In this document: piece after piece, positions 5,850 through 6,026 of the stretch
Numbering within the stretch: the first letter of the stretch is position 1
How the letters are laid out: the number at the start of each line of letters is the position of its first letter
DNA from: Rickettsiales bacterium
Lineage (GTDB): Bacteria > Pseudomonadota > Alphaproteobacteria > Rickettsiales > UBA3002
Assembly: GCA_021300075.1 (NCBI GenBank)
Contig: JAJTIB010000045.1
Coordinates: 1 to 6,026 of the forward strand
Length of the DNA stretch: 6,026 nt
Reading direction: 5' to 3'
The notes under the pieces: generated by a model
What the model was told of the DNA's origin: nothing
The model's database searches: none
What the model saw: the letters and a program-made list of their open reading frames with translations, nothing else
Made by a program: the position numbers and the translations under genes

Positions 5850-6026
5850 ACCTGGGTTACGCATGGGATTGAGCGAACGATTGCTCCCGCCATTGAGCCG
5901 ATTACTCTGGCGGAAGCAAAGCAGTTTCTGCGCGTTGATAACTCCGCAGATGATGCACCTATTACGCTGATGATCACCGGAGCGCGCGAAGCAGCAGAGC
6001 GATATCTCGGCTTATCATTCATCACA
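5844..6026 (+). CDS. Head-tail connector protein, phiE125 gp8 / gp6-like family (3' end outside window)
   Basis: Proteins of this family form the ring below the portal that closes the filled head and receives the tail; HK97 gp6 and GTA g6 are relatives. Sixty-one codons are visible. IEPITLAEAKQFLRVDNSADDAPI (residues 17-40) is the characteristic N-terminal motif (EP.TL.EAK..LRVD...DD..I), and GAREAAERYLG (46-56) is the following helix with its ERY.G end. ATG 5844 is well supported: AAGGA (5833-5837) lies 6 nt upstream and the motif begins at the family's usual distance from the N-terminus. The frame stays open back to the stop of the previous gene at 5666, but those codons have no family match. 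The full protein is normally about 100 to 200 residues, so most of it lies beyond the edge. Confidence 0.9.
   Translation, partial: MHTWVTHGIERTIAPAIEPITLAEAKQFLRVDNSADDAPITLMITGAREAAERYLGLSFIT

Noticed and set aside
5740..5970. 76-residue plus-strand ORF across the connector start
   Set aside because: Overlaps the connector out of frame; the connector has the family motif and a good ribosome binding site.
5813..6025. 70-residue minus-strand ORF opposite the connector
   Set aside because: Antisense of the conserved connector N-terminus; no independent support.
1..6026. tRNA genes, CRISPR arrays, insertion sequences or attachment-site repeats
   Set aside because: No cloverleaf-like sequence, regularly spaced repeats, transposase or long direct repeats were seen on reading both strands.

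Overview
The window is a stretch of tailed-phage late genes (DNA packaging and head morphogenesis). In order it carries the 3' end of a terminase large subunit, a portal protein, an HK97-type prohead protease, an HK97-fold major capsid protein, and the 5' end of a phiE125 gp8 / gp6-like head-tail connector. This gene order occurs in lambdoid prophages of Proteobacteria and in gene transfer agent (GTA) clusters. The N-terminal region of the capsid protein and the style of the connector and portal resemble versions I associate with Alphaproteobacteria. That host assignment is inference from protein style and moderate GC content. Nothing here shows whether the cluster is a live prophage, a remnant or a domesticated GTA.

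Layout: 1-459 terminase C-terminal nuclease domain (cut by the window edge); 460-648 AT-rich leader with a small hairpin plus T-run; 649-1857 portal; 1850-2404 protease, overlapping the portal end by 8 bp; 2405-2935 an unrecognised gene on the opposite strand whose stop codon abuts the protease stop; 2936-3175 a divergent, AT-rich intergenic region with nested inverted repeats; 3176-4369 major capsid protein; 4370-4573 a non-coding stretch with GC-rich hairpins and a good sigma70-like promoter; 4574-4927 and 5019-5666 two unrecognised plus-strand genes, the second behind a leader that can fold over its ribosome binding site; 5667-5843 a gap with no clear gene but frames open on both strands; 5844 to the edge the head-tail connector.

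The structural genes work together. Terminase pumps DNA through the portal into a shell of capsid protein. The protease trims the capsid protein's N-terminal delta region, and the connector then seals the portal vertex and joins it to the tail. Three genes do not fit this scheme: the minus-strand gene and the two genes between capsid and connector. They lie where head genes usually follow each other closely, and they are flanked by promoter- or hairpin-like DNA. They look like moron-type cargo or host-domesticated insertions, and they are the most interesting part of the window.
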